From: an uncultured Clostridia bacterium
GTDB taxonomy: Bacteria; Bacillota; Clostridia; Christensenellales; Aristaeellaceae
Assembly (NCBI GenBank): GCA_904420265.1
Contig: CAJFUU010000269.1
Coordinates: forward strand, 1-19,218
Direction of reading: 5' to 3'
Length of the DNA: 19,218 nucleotides
The notes beneath the pieces were generated by a model, which worked only from the letters and a program-made list of their open reading frames with translations, did no database searches and was not told the DNA's origin. The translations under genes were made by a program, and so were the position numbers. Of this stretch, positions 6,811 to 14,825 are shown in pieces (within the stretch, counting starts at the first letter, position 1; each line of letters starts with the position of its first letter).

Positions 6811-7844
6811 AGTTCCATCCTCATTTGGCCGTCGTCCGCCTTGGGCGCAGGCGCGGTGAGGCCGAGATGTTCATAGGCAGCGGGCGTGGCCACGCGGCCG
6901 CGCGGCGTGCGCATGATGAAACCAAGTTGCAAAAAGTACGGTTCGTATACGTCCTCAATGGTGGTGGCGTCCTCGCCCGTGGAAGCCGCCAGCGTGTCCA
7001 GCCCCACCGGACCGCCGCCGAATTTCTCGATCATGGTGCGCAAAAGCATGCGGTCGGTGTGGTCGAGGCCCAGCTCGTCCACCTCCAGCATTTGCAGCGC
7101 CTTGCGGGCCACCGCCAGGGTAATCCTCCCCCCGCCCTCCACTTCGGCAAAATCGCGCACGCGGCGGATGAGGCGGTTGGCAATGCGCGGCGTGCCCCGC
7201 GAGCGGCGGGCAATTTCCAGGGCCCCCTCGTCCTCACAGGGGATTTTGAGAATCTTTGCCGAGCGCAAAACGATTACGGAAAGTTCCTCCGGCGTATACA
7301 ATTCGAGACGGAAGTTGATGCCGAAGCGGTCGCGCAGGGGCGATGTAAGCATGCCCGCGCGCGTGGTCGCCCCGATGAGCGTAAATTTGGGCAAATCCAG
7401 GCGAATGGAGCGCGCCGAGGGGCCTTTGCCAATCATGATGTCCAGGGCAAAGTCCTCCATGGCCGGATAGAGCACCTCTTCCACGGCATGGCTGAGGCGA
7501 TGAATTTCGTCGATAAAAAGCACGTCGCCCGCGCTCAGGTTGGTGAGAATCGAGGCCAAATCGCCCGCACGCTCAATGGCGGGGCCGCTTGTGATGCGTA
7601 TGTTGTGGCCCATCTCCGCGGCGATAATGCCTGCCAGCGTAGTCTTGCCCAGACCGGGCGGGCCGTACAGCAGCAGATGATCCAGCGGTTCGCGGCGCGC
7701 GACGGCGGCTTGCATGTACACGCTCAGGCTCTTTTTGAGTTTTTCCTGTCCGAAGTACTCCGCGAGCGTGCGCGGGCGCAGCGACACCTCGGTTTGCTCG
7801 TCCTCCTCGCGGAATCCGGTCGTAATCAGCCGTTCTTCGTCCAT
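6807..7844 (-). CDS. ruvB: Holliday junction branch migration DNA helicase RuvB
   Basis: This 345-residue AAA+ ATPase is full length for RuvB. It has Walker A GPPGLGKT (61-68), Walker B LFIDEIHR (109-116), the sensor GATTRAG region, and the C-terminal winged-helix domain with GGPVGLDTLA and the family ending LGFIMRTPRGRVAT. RuvB hexamers drive branch migration of Holliday junctions with RuvA. No ruvA or ruvC is present beside it; the upstream gene is murJ instead. AGGAAAGGAA lies a few bases before the ATG at 7844, inside the reading frame of murJ. The last bases (TGA) overlap the GTG of the downstream peptidase gene. Confidence 0.97.
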   Translation of the reverse strand: MDEERLITTGFREEDEQTEVSLRPRTLAEYFGQEKLKKSLSVYMQAAVARREPLDHLLLYGPPGLGKTTLAGIIAAEMGHNIRITSGPAIERAGDLASILTNLSAGDVLFIDEIHRLSHAVEEVLYPAMEDFALDIMIGKGPSARSIRLDLPKFTLIGATTRAGMLTSPLRDRFGINFRLELYTPEELSVIVLRSAKILKIPCEDEGALEIARRSRGTPRIANRLIRRVRDFAEVEGGGRITLAVARKALQMLEVDELGLDHTDRMLLRTMIEKFGGGPVGLDTLAASTGEDATTIEDVYEPYFLQLGFIMRTPRGRVATPAAYEHLGLTAPAPKADDGQMRMEL

Positions 7845-9381
7845 TGTTGGCGTTTCCTTTCCTGCTTATGAATTCCTTCAGAGGCGTCACGCCCAGCGCC
7901 AGGGCAACCAGCCCATAGGCGCCCAGGCCGCCGCAACCCATCGCCGCCAGGCGCAACACGGCCTGCCAGCGGGTTTCGGCCTCGGGCAGCAGCACGCCGC
8001 CCACCAGATAGGCCACCAGCGCCGCCGCCACCGACGCCACGGCGATTTTGACAAGATCGGGGACGATGCGCCGCATGCCCAGATGGCGCATTTTGCGCCG
8101 CAAAAGATAAAACAGCACCAGCATGCCGATGCTGCCGGAAATGGTGGTGGCCAGGGCCAGGCCGCGCACGCCTATAAGGGAGTGCAGAATATTGTTGAGA
8201 ATCACGTTCGCCGCAACAATGCCCACCGAAACATACAGCGTGGTGCGCGTATCCTGCATGGCATGGAACGTGCGGTTGAGAAGGTCGCGCAGGCCAAAGC
8301 CCAGCACGCCGATCACATAAAACAGGAACACGCCGGCGGTGACGGCCGCGCTGTCCAGATCAAACTCGCCGCTCAGATACAGCGCTTTGATTACGTCCTG
8401 ATTGCCGATGGCGCAGATGGCGATGATGGGCAGCATCACCATGGCGATGGTGACGGTGGATTTGCGCACGATCTGCAAAATGCCGCGGCGGTCGTTTTCG
8501 GCCACCAGGCGGCTCATGCGCGAGAACATAATCGTGGTCAAGGGCACGATGATTACGCCGGTCAACAGCGTGATGACCTTGTAGCCGTAGGAAAGCGCCG
8601 ATACGTCGCCGGGGTTTCCGTAAGAGGCGCGCCACTGGTCCACCATGTGGTTCAGCTCGCTCACCGCCATGGAAAGCATCGCCGGGCCGGCCAGCGCCAC
8701 CAGGCGGCGGAAGCGGCGGTCGCGGAAATTGACGATGAAGCGGTAGTTGAACCAGCCGCGCATAAAGGGAATCAGCACCAGCGTTTGCAGTATATTGGCC
8801 ACAAATACGCCCCAGGCCAGGGCCCGCACGCCGTATTGCCGGGCAAACAGCACCGCGGCAAGAATAACCGCAAAGCTGAGCGGAAAGCCGGTGATCTGCG
8901 CGGCGATGTACTTCTCTTGGGCGTTCAAAAGGCTGGCGAGGGAAATGGAGGTAATGTTGAACATCAGCGTGAGCACCATGATGCGCACCATTTCCACCGT
9001 CAAAGCCGCTTTCCACGGCTCATAACCAGGGTAAACCAGATGCACCAGCGGTTCGGCCAGCGCCAGCATCAAAACCGTCAGCCCCAACGCCGCCAGCGCC
9101 AGTATGTTGATGGTATTGCTGGCAAAGCGGTCGGCGCGCGCGAGCCCCCGGCGGGCGCGGGCCTCGGTGTACATGGGAACCAGCGTGGAGGTAATACAGG
9201 AATTGAGCAGCAACACCGGCACATAAAACAGCGCGTATGCGGCGACATAGGCGTCGTTTTCCGGCTGGGTGCCAAAATAGTGCGCCACAACCATTTCCCG
9301 GATAAAGCCGACCGCCTTGCTGGCGATAATCACCAGCGTCACCAGCATGGTCGTCTGGAAAAGCCTGTCTTTACGGGCCAA
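7573..9381 (-). CDS. murJ: Lipid II flippase MurJ (MviN family)
   Basis: The first ~510 residues form a typical MurJ/MviN protein of the MOP superfamily with about 14 membrane helices. Recognisable parts are the N-terminal KAVGFIREMVVAHYFG, a central NHMVDQWRASYGNPGDVSAL-like loop before YGYKVITLL, and LLNRTFHAMQDTRTTLYVSV. It flips lipid-linked peptidoglycan precursor across the cytoplasmic membrane. The start codon appears to be TTG at 9381, with AGGTGA just upstream. The natural protein should end around residue 510 (near 7850), but no stop occurs there: the frame runs about 90 codons further into ruvB in another frame, giving an Arg-rich tail with no homology I recognise. Either the extension is real, or a stop was lost by mutation or a sequence error. 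Confidence 0.9.
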   Translation of the reverse strand: MARKDRLFQTTMLVTLVIIASKAVGFIREMVVAHYFGTQPENDAYVAAYALFYVPVLLLNSCITSTLVPMYTEARARRGLARADRFASNTINILALAALGLTVLMLALAEPLVHLVYPGYEPWKAALTVEMVRIMVLTLMFNITSISLASLLNAQEKYIAAQITGFPLSFAVILAAVLFARQYGVRALAWGVFVANILQTLVLIPFMRGWFNYRFIVNFRDRRFRRLVALAGPAMLSMAVSELNHMVDQWRASYGNPGDVSALSYGYKVITLLTGVIIVPLTTIMFSRMSRLVAENDRRGILQIVRKSTVTIAMVMLPIIAICAIGNQDVIKALYLSGEFDLDSAAVTAGVFLFYVIGVLGFGLRDLLNRTFHAMQDTRTTLYVSVGIVAANVILNNILHSLIGVRGLALATTISGSIGMLVLFYLLRRKMRHLGMRRIVPDLVKIAVASVAAALVAYLVGGVLLPEAETRWQAVLRLAAMGCGGLGAYGLVALALGVTPLKEFISRKGNANNGRRTADYDRIPRGGRANRGVAAPAHARGVLRTGKTQKEPERVHASRRRAPRTAGSSAAVRPARSGQDYAGRHYRRGDGPQHTHHKRPRH

Positions 9382-9445
9382 AGACTCACCTTCTTCTTTT
9401 CAAAGGGAGGCGACGGGCGCGACGGCCCATCGCTTGCCATAATAT

Positions 9446-9454
9446 AGTATAGCA
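9446..9454 (-). promoter_or_regulatory. Extended -10 promoter for the murJ operon
   Basis: On the minus strand TGCTATACT (9446-9454) is a good extended -10 element about 65 nt upstream of the murJ TTG start and directly after the terminator of the preceding unit. No convincing -35 box is seen at the expected distance, which is tolerable for an extended -10 promoter. Confidence 0.55.
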
Positions 9455-9463
9455 TAGCCACGT

Positions 9464-9494
9464 AAAAAATTAAACCCCCGGGGCGGGGGTTTAA
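9464..9494 (-). terminator. Intrinsic terminator of the PHP-PHP-nagB cluster
   Basis: On the minus strand a 10-bp perfect stem (TTAAACCCCC and GGGGGTTTAA, 9470-9494) with a 5-nt loop is followed directly by six T residues (complement of 9464-9469). It lies about 100 nt beyond the nagB stop codon and separates that unit from the murJ operon promoter. Confidence 0.88.
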
Positions 9495-9595
9495 CTTTGC
9501 GTTCGAAGCGCGCCTTCCGGCGGCATGGCGAGCGGCGCGGACAAGGCGCTCCCGCGCCGGCCCGGCTTGCGAAAAAGCGCTGCAAAAAGGACCGT

Positions 9596-10321
9596 TTACA
9601 GAAGCGATGCGGCCGCCTTGTCCAGCACAATCACGCAATCCTGATGGAAGCGCAAGGCGCTGGCGGGCAAACGGGGCGTAACCGGGCCCTTGACCATGCC
9701 GCGCACGGCCTCGGCCTTGTCTGCGCCGGTGGCGATCAAAAGCGTACGGCGGGCGCGCATAATCGTGCCCACGCCCATGGAAATGGCGCGGCGCGGCACC
9801 TCGTCCTTGGAGGCGAAAAAGCGCTTGTTGGCCTCGATGGTGCTGTCGGTCAGGTCGATGATGGAGGTGGCGTCCGGGAAAGCGTCCGCCGGCTCGTTAA
9901 AGCCGATGTGGCCGTTGCGGCCGATGCCCATGAACTGCAAATCAATGCCGCCGGCCTTTTCAATGGCGGCCTCGTAATCGCGGGCGTTCTTTTCCGGGTC
10001 GTCGCCCACGCCGCAGGGCACGTGCGTGTTGGCTTTGTCGATATTGACGTGGTCAAAGAGGTTGGCGTTCATGAAATAGCGGTAGCTCTGCTCATGCGTG
10101 CCTTCCAGGCCGACATACTCGTCCAGGTTGTAGGTGGTCACGCGGGAGAAATCCACCACGCCTTCGCGGTTCATCTTCGCCAGTTCCTTATAGGTGTTCA
10201 CCGGAGAGGAACCAGTGGGCAAGCCCAGCACCATGTTGGGCTTGTCGAGAATCGCCGCGGCAATCAGCGCCGCCGCCGCCTTTGCGGCCAGTTCCGGAGT
10301 TTCATAGATATGGATTTGCAT
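9596..10321 (-). CDS. nagB: Glucosamine-6-phosphate deaminase NagB
   Basis: The 241-residue product is a full NagB of the short, Bacillus-type form. It has the phosphate-binding LGLPTGSSP loop (32-40), NLDEYVGL with the proton-abstracting D67, and the active-site motif GIGRNGHIGFNEP (132-144). It converts glucosamine-6-phosphate to fructose-6-phosphate and ammonia, the last dedicated step of amino-sugar breakdown. The ATG at 10321 has a strong GGAGGGA upstream and fits the family's N-terminus; the frame is open further back into the neighbouring gene. It follows the larger PHP gene by 43 nt and is probably co-transcribed with it. No nagA or transporter is in the window. Confidence 0.96.
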   Translation of the reverse strand: MQIHIYETPELAAKAAAALIAAAILDKPNMVLGLPTGSSPVNTYKELAKMNREGVVDFSRVTTYNLDEYVGLEGTHEQSYRYFMNANLFDHVNIDKANTHVPCGVGDDPEKNARDYEAAIEKAGGIDLQFMGIGRNGHIGFNEPADAFPDATSIIDLTDSTIEANKRFFASKDEVPRRAISMGVGTIMRARRTLLIATGADKAEAVRGMVKGPVTPRLPASALRFHQDCVIVLDKAAASLL

Positions 10322-10364
10322 AACAATCCCTCCTGTTGTGTTTATGCATGCAGACCGCCCGGCT

Positions 10365-11627
10365 TTACAGATGGCGGCCAAACTGGGAAAACGCCAGCAC
10401 GCGTTCGTCCAGCCCCGGCCACTTCTTGACGCTTTCGGCGCTGAAAAAGCCGTCGCGGGGATTGGTGGTGGAACGCCATTCATGGGCGATCAGCGCCCAG
10501 GTGGAATCAAAGAGGTTGCGGAAAGCGGGGTCGCGCTGGGCCTCGCACACAAACGACTGGCGCGGGGAATTGATGTCTTCGCCGCTGATCTGGAACAATT
10601 CGTATTTTTCGCACAGCGCGCGCAGGCGGTCCAGCTGCGGCCGCGTATTGCGCGAAGGCATATACGTAACGGCCTTGAAGCCCAGTTCCTTGATATAGGG
10701 GATCAACTCGTCCAGGTAATCGTCCTCAAACTTCTGGGCGCGCTTGTCTCCGGTGACGGACTGGCCCACGTCGCCCAGATACGCATAGGCGGAAATGGCG
10801 CCAATGTCGTCGCAGAGATCCAGCGCCTCGCGCACGTCGGGGCACTCGTCGGTGGCGTCAATGTAAAAACGGGAAATCAGATCGCTCTTCACCCAACCGA
10901 GCAAATCGTACATGGCGTAAGGGTTGCTTTCGTCCCGCAGATAACCCTCCACCTTTGCGGAAAGCGGCAGCTTCAATTCATCTTTGATAAACGAAACCAG
11001 CTTTTCGCCCCTGCCAACCACTTCCAGCAGCCTGTAAGAGAGGGCGCTGGCCAAATGGCGTTCGGTAACGGTGCCGCCCACGGCGTAGTTGGAAAGGGGC
11101 AGCACATCCCGGTCAAAATCAATCGCCACGCCGTATTTGCCCATCAGGCCGTTAACGGCCTCCACCATCTTGCGGTTGCGCACGTTGCGCTTTTCCCGGT
11201 AGGGGGCGAAGCGCTCGTTGAGTTCATGGGCGCGGTTGTGGGGCACGCCGTGCATGGTCATATAGGCCACGCCGTCCTGGTCAGGATTGTTGATGCGTCG
11301 GCCGGCGAAGGGCGTATTTTTAAAGCTGGCGCGGCATTCCATGCCGATGGTGGCGGCCATGCCGGCAATTTTCGCCGCTTCGAGGAACTCTTCCGCGCCG
11401 GCGATGGAATCGTGATCCATCAGCCCACAGGTGCAAAGCCCGGCCAGGCGCGCAAAATACACCGCCGCCGTGGGCGAATAGGGCGAGAAGGAATAGGTGG
11501 TATGAATGTGGTTGTTCACGTCCTCGCCCGTGGGTGGGAGCGTTTCGGTTTCAAGCAGTTTCTGCAGGTTCACAAGCGCGCTGTCGCAGTTGAGCAGCGC
11601 AAGCAGCTCGTCCCGGGTCTTGGCCAT
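10365..11627 (-). CDS. PHP-domain metal-dependent phosphoesterase-like protein (420 aa)
   Basis: The 420-residue protein has PHP metal-binding motifs: NNHIHTTYS (H40, H42), MDHDS (D71, H72, D73), GMEC (E97) and later histidines at 126 and 130 in MHGVPHN. A C-terminal GYLRD / VTYMPSRNTRPQLD / ISGEDINSPRQSF section supplies what look like the remaining ligands. PHP proteins hydrolyse phosphoester bonds with a tri- or dinuclear metal centre. The length and internal part (about 130-300) differ from histidinol phosphatase and from RNase AM, so the substrate is unknown. Position directly before nagB, 43 nt away, suggests a link to sugar-phosphate or amino-sugar metabolism. The start at 11627 has AGGAG eight or so bases upstream. 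Confidence 0.75.
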   Translation of the reverse strand: MAKTRDELLALLNCDSALVNLQKLLETETLPPTGEDVNNHIHTTYSFSPYSPTAAVYFARLAGLCTCGLMDHDSIAGAEEFLEAAKIAGMAATIGMECRASFKNTPFAGRRINNPDQDGVAYMTMHGVPHNRAHELNERFAPYREKRNVRNRKMVEAVNGLMGKYGVAIDFDRDVLPLSNYAVGGTVTERHLASALSYRLLEVVGRGEKLVSFIKDELKLPLSAKVEGYLRDESNPYAMYDLLGWVKSDLISRFYIDATDECPDVREALDLCDDIGAISAYAYLGDVGQSVTGDKRAQKFEDDYLDELIPYIKELGFKAVTYMPSRNTRPQLDRLRALCEKYELFQISGEDINSPRQSFVCEAQRDPAFRNLFDSTWALIAHEWRSTTNPRDGFFSAESVKKWPGLDERVLAFSQFGRHL

Positions 11628-11662
11628 GATCTACACTCCTTTTCATCGCGGTTCCGTTTTCT

Positions 11663-11691
11663 ATTGTATCACGCCCGGGCCAACAATTCAA
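11663..11691 (-). promoter_or_regulatory. Possible internal promoter before the 420-aa PHP gene
   Basis: On the minus strand TTGAAT (11686-11691) and TACAAT (11663-11668) are spaced by 17 nt, overlapping the stop codon of the upstream PHP gene and about 35 nt before the next start codon. It could give the PHP-nagB pair expression independent of the first gene. Confidence 0.5.
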
Positions 11692-12493
11692 GCGATACCT
11701 TGTCCATGGGCGTCTTTGTCTGGCCAATATGCGTTTTTTGAAAGGCGCCGTGGCAATCGCTGCCGGCGGTGACAAGCAGCCCCCTGCGCGCGCACAGGCT
11801 CAGGCATATCTGTTCAACTTCGCGGCTGTGCTCCGGATAGTAGCACTCCACGCCGTCCACCCCTTCGTCTGCCAGGCGGCAAAGGGCGCGGGGAAAGTTC
11901 TCCGCCCTGGCCAGCGTCACGCCCGGGTGGGCGAGAACCGCCTTGCCCCCGGCGGCGCGGATGGCCGCGGTCACTTCGCTCACGGGGCGAAAGCCGGCCT
12001 GCGCATAGGTGACGCCGTACTGCGCGTAAAAGCGCATGCCCTCCGTCATGGCGCGCGTGACGCCCTTCTCCATGAGGTAGTGCAGCAGCTTCCAGCCGCC
12101 CAGGGAAACGTCTCGCTGGAAATCCGCGTATTCGGCCGCGTCCAGGGCGGGAAAATCCGCCCGCATGCGCGCAAGCAGGCGGTCGCTCATTGCGTCCATG
12201 CAAGCGCGCGCTTCGCGTATGATTCCCATAAGCCGCGCGTTTTCAAAATCCGCGCCATAGGCGAGCACATGCACGTCCCGGCCCTCCCAAAGGGTGTCTA
12301 TTTCCACGCCGTGCACATACAAAAGCCCGGCCGCGCGAGCCAGGGGCTCGGCGCGCAGCGTGCCCTCCACGGCGTCGTGGTCGGTGACGGAAATCGCGCC
12401 CACGCCGGCCTCCACGGCGATGCGAACGATCGCCTCCGGCGCAAGCGTGCCATCGGAGCAGGTGGAATGAATGTGCAAATCGGCGTACCGCAT
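11669..12493 (-). CDS. PHP-domain phosphatase, RNase AM/YciV (TrpH)-like
   Basis: The 274-residue protein has the complete PHP motif set of the COG0613 group: ADLHIHSTCSDGT (H7, H9, D14), VTDHD (D38, H39, D40), GVEID (E64), VHVL (H75), LAHPG and TAGSDCHG near the C-terminus. Characterised relatives hydrolyse 3',5'-nucleoside bisphosphates or trim the 5' end of RNAs. Length fits that family, whereas the neighbouring 420-residue PHP protein does not. The start at 12493 has GGGAGG about six bases upstream and a very good promoter. It is the first gene of the cluster ending with nagB, 41 nt before the next gene. Confidence 0.88.
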   Translation of the reverse strand: MRYADLHIHSTCSDGTLAPEAIVRIAVEAGVGAISVTDHDAVEGTLRAEPLARAAGLLYVHGVEIDTLWEGRDVHVLAYGADFENARLMGIIREARACMDAMSDRLLARMRADFPALDAAEYADFQRDVSLGGWKLLHYLMEKGVTRAMTEGMRFYAQYGVTYAQAGFRPVSEVTAAIRAAGGKAVLAHPGVTLARAENFPRALCRLADEGVDGVECYYPEHSREVEQICLSLCARRGLLVTAGSDCHGAFQKTHIGQTKTPMDKVSLELLARA

Positions 12494-12525
12494 GCGCGCC
12501 TCCCGCGTTTTCTTTCACTATTTCC

Positions 12526-12554
12526 ATTATCCCATGCGCGCTTCAAAATGTCAA
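12526..12554 (-). promoter_or_regulatory. Sigma-A promoter of the PHP-PHP-nagB cluster
   Basis: On the minus strand TTGACA (12549-12554, consensus -35) and GATAAT (12526-12531) are separated by exactly 17 nt, about 35 nt upstream of the start codon. The divergent gene's -10 box is only about 45 nt away on the other strand. Confidence 0.85.
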
Positions 12555-12597
12555 CATGGCATCGTTACACCGCCGTCGCAATTTGCGGGGATATATA

Positions 12598-12606
12598 TGG
12601 TATAAT
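12598..12606 (+). promoter_or_regulatory. Extended -10 promoter of the secreted propeller gene
   Basis: TGGTATAAT (12598-12606) is a consensus extended -10 element about 88 nt upstream of the start codon. No clear -35 box lies 17 nt upstream. The leader (about 12613-12680) is GC-rich and contains GGCGCGC / GCGCGC-type short complementarity, but no riboswitch I recognise. Confidence 0.65.
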
Positions 12607-12693
12607 GTTGGGTGGACACATACGTATATCCGGCGCGCAAACGCGGCCGGGGAAAGCGGGCGCCGCGCTCGCGTTTACTTAGGAGGACAAAAC

Positions 12694-14001
12694 ATGCGCA
12701 AGTGGATGGTTTTGGTGCTGGCAACGGTTCTGGCGCTGTGCGCGTGCACGCCGGCTTGGGCCGTGAGCGTGACCGACGCGCTGGGCATTACGGGCGGCGG
12801 AGAAAGTTCCGTGCGCGGCGACCTTTCCGCGCGCACGGCGACGGATTTGTACGTCGTCACAAACGACGGTTCGGACAAAACGCTGGTGCGCATACCGCGC
12901 GCGGGCGGCACGGCCGTGAATGTTGAAACCGCAAATTCCATTTCCGATCTGGTCGCCACAGACGATCTTCTCTATTTCCTGCGCGTCCAGGGCGGCACGG
13001 CGACGTTGATGCGCCGCAACACCGACAGCACGCGTTCGGAAGTATACACCTTCCCCGCTGGCAGCGCGGTGAGCACGCTTTCGTACTGCCAGGGCAACCT
13101 CTATGCGCTGATTAACAATCAGCTCCATATCATTTACCCCTCTACCGGCCAGTGCGTAATGCTTTCGGGCACGGCGATGCTGGACTATGCCATCGTGGGC
13201 GACACGCTTTATTACATTTCCGAAAGCGACATGATGACCTACGAAGCCGCCTCGCTCCTTACCGAAGGCGAAACGCTCTCGGCAAGCGCGGGCTGCCTGT
13301 ACCGCATGAACCTCACCGGCGGCGAAGAAACGCTGGTCATCAAAACCGGCATTGAAGATTTGCGCTACTACGACGGCGCGCTCTACTTCCACAACCTTTC
13401 CGATAATTACGTCATGGGCGACGAGACGCGCGAATGGTTGGAAGGCAAGCTTTACCGCTACGACCTGGAACATGAGCAACTCACCCGCCTGGTCAACGGC
13501 TACGATTGGGGCTTCTTCCCCATGGATGGCGGCGTGGCGGTCTATACCTCCGGCAATCTCAGCTTCTACAATACCCTCGGCGGCCTGGAGACAACCATGT
13601 GCGAGCCGGAAACCTACGCCGTGCTCTCCGGCGGCGGCGACGCCGTGGTGGTATACAGCCCGACCGACAATACGGTGATTTACGCCTATGCCAACGGAAC
13701 CACCGCCAACGCCTATGAGGGCGAAAGCAATTATGTGGAGCCGGCCGGTACCGACGCCTTCAACGAAGGCGGCGAAACCGGCGAATCGACGGGCGATACC
13801 CCGACCGGCGAAAACGGAACCAGCGGCAGCGGCGGAAGTGAAGGCGCCGGAAGCGGCGGCAGCGGAAGCACCGGAAACGGCGGCAGCCAGGGTTCAGAGT
13901 GGTTTGAAAGCAGCGATCCCTCCACCGGCGGCTCCGGTTCCGGCTCGGGTTCCAGTTCCGGCTCCGGTTCCGGCGGCTCGTATACGGAAAAGGACAGCTG
14001 A
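12694..14001 (+). CDS. Secreted beta-propeller-like protein with Gly/Ser-rich C-terminal tail
   Basis: The 435-residue protein begins with a signal peptide (MRK, a hydrophobic stretch, cleavage likely after PAWA at residue 23). Residues about 45-345 consist of repeated beta-strand units such as DLYVVTNDGSDKTLVRIPR, DDLLYFLRV, GDTLYYISE, DGALYFHN and DGGVAVYTSG, resembling the blades of DUF5050-type propellers common in Clostridia. From about 350 on it is low complexity: Glu/Gly/Thr-rich, then Gly-Ser repeats to the end. No LPXTG or C-terminal membrane anchor is visible, so it is probably released or held by cell-wall association. A cysteine-containing LALCAC stretch is not a good lipobox. AGGAGG (12681-12686) precedes the ATG at 12694. 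Function unknown. Confidence 0.8.
   Translation: MRKWMVLVLATVLALCACTPAWAVSVTDALGITGGGESSVRGDLSARTATDLYVVTNDGSDKTLVRIPRAGGTAVNVETANSISDLVATDDLLYFLRVQGGTATLMRRNTDSTRSEVYTFPAGSAVSTLSYCQGNLYALINNQLHIIYPSTGQCVMLSGTAMLDYAIVGDTLYYISESDMMTYEAASLLTEGETLSASAGCLYRMNLTGGEETLVIKTGIEDLRYYDGALYFHNLSDNYVMGDETREWLEGKLYRYDLEHEQLTRLVNGYDWGFFPMDGGVAVYTSGNLSFYNTLGGLETTMCEPETYAVLSGGGDAVVVYSPTDNTVIYAYANGTTANAYEGESNYVEPAGTDAFNEGGETGESTGDTPTGENGTSGSGGSEGAGSGGSGSTGNGGSQGSEWFESSDPSTGGSGSGSGSSSGSGSGGSYTEKDS
13780..13980 (+). repeat. Low-complexity Gly/Ser-coding repeat tract
   Basis: The 3' end of the propeller gene is made of short GGC/AGC and TCC/GGT codon repeats, such as GGCGGCAGCGGAAGC units and GGCTCCGGTTCC units. 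Such tracts can change length by slippage, so the tail of this protein may vary between strains. As a protein feature it would be a flexible linker. Confidence 0.75.
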
Positions 14002-14276
14002 TAAAGCGCATATCTGCAAAACGGCCCTTGCCCGTGTGCGGACAGTTTCCCCGCAACGGGCAACGGGAAGTTTCAGAAACGCGCCGGAAAACGGACAGAA
14101 ATCCAGAGCCAAGGCTTCGGCCCCACGAGCGCATTTTCGCGGGAGCGCGGAATGTTCCGCCCGCGTTTTTGCGCGCGGCAATCGGGACAATGGGCGAACG
14201 CTTGGCGTCCGCAAATACGCCTTCGCAGGATGGCGAAAAAAGTTCCCCCGCAAACTGACGCAATCCTGCAATCAAA

Positions 14277-14315
14277 GGCGCCTGCATACGGAGCAGTTCC
14301 GTGCAGGCGTCTTTT
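14277..14315 (+). terminator. Terminator-like hairpin
   Basis: GGCGCCTGCATACGGA and TCCGTGCAGGCGTC pair with a two-base bulge and one wobble around a GCAGT loop, followed by TTTT (14312-14315). On the plus strand it has the form of an intrinsic terminator, 275 nt after the propeller stop codon, which is far but the nearest candidate. Confidence 0.5.
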
Positions 14316-14765
14316 CGCGCCGTCTTACCGGCAGCATTGCGGAAACCCTTTCCGGCAATCCGGCCAGCAGGGCCTTCAATTTGGAGCGATTGACGGTAGA
14401 AAACACGCAATAAAGCCCAGTACCGCGCGAGCAAAAAAGCAATGTTTCGGAGCCATATGATCCGTCCGATCCTCCGGCGCATCAACCAATTGGCCATGTA
14501 GCCGTCGCGGCTGGCGGCGCTATGGCATGGGCGCTTTCAAAGCGGCGCATCGAAGTGGTTTTACGGCCGGCCAAAGAAAAGCGCGCCTCGCCAAAATGCA
14601 GGCGGGAAAACACATTTTTTGCATCCATGGCCGGATTGCAATTCCGCCTTCGCCCGCGCGCATAAGGCTTATGCGCCGCAGAGCAACCCAAATGGAAGAA
14701 CAGACAATTACCTTGCCATTTCTTATTGTTAAAAAGGGAAACTGGTAGAATTTGAGCCTTGAACA

Positions 14766-14774
14766 TGCTATAAT
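14766..14774 (+). promoter_or_regulatory. Extended -10 promoter of the ankyrin-repeat gene
   Basis: TGCTATAAT (14766-14774) is a consensus extended -10 about 50 nt before the chosen start codon. The region around it is AT-rich. No convincing -35 box is seen at 17 nt. Confidence 0.65.
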
Positions 14775-14825
14775 GAAAAATGAAATATGAGGCAGCGCGA
14801 CAAATCAGGATTGACGGAGATTGAA

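Larger units (their letters stand above)
14002..14825. other. Gap between the propeller gene and the ankyrin gene
   Basis: No recognisable gene is present; open frames on both strands are Arg/Ala-rich and overlapping. It holds a GCGGAATGTTCCGC palindrome near 14149-14162, a terminator-like hairpin at 14277-14315 and the -10 box of the ankyrin gene at its right end. From about 14690 the composition shifts from GC-rich to AT-rich, marking the edge of the ankyrin insertion. Confidence 0.65.

Noticed and set aside
7714..9447. A 577-codon plus-strand open frame
   Set aside because: It lies antisense to murJ and the start of ruvB; the product is His/Gln/Arg-rich, as expected from the reverse of hydrophobic coding sequence.
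10322..10483. N-terminal extension of NagB into the PHP gene
   Set aside because: It overlaps the neighbouring coding sequence and the strong GGAGGGA marks the start at 10321.
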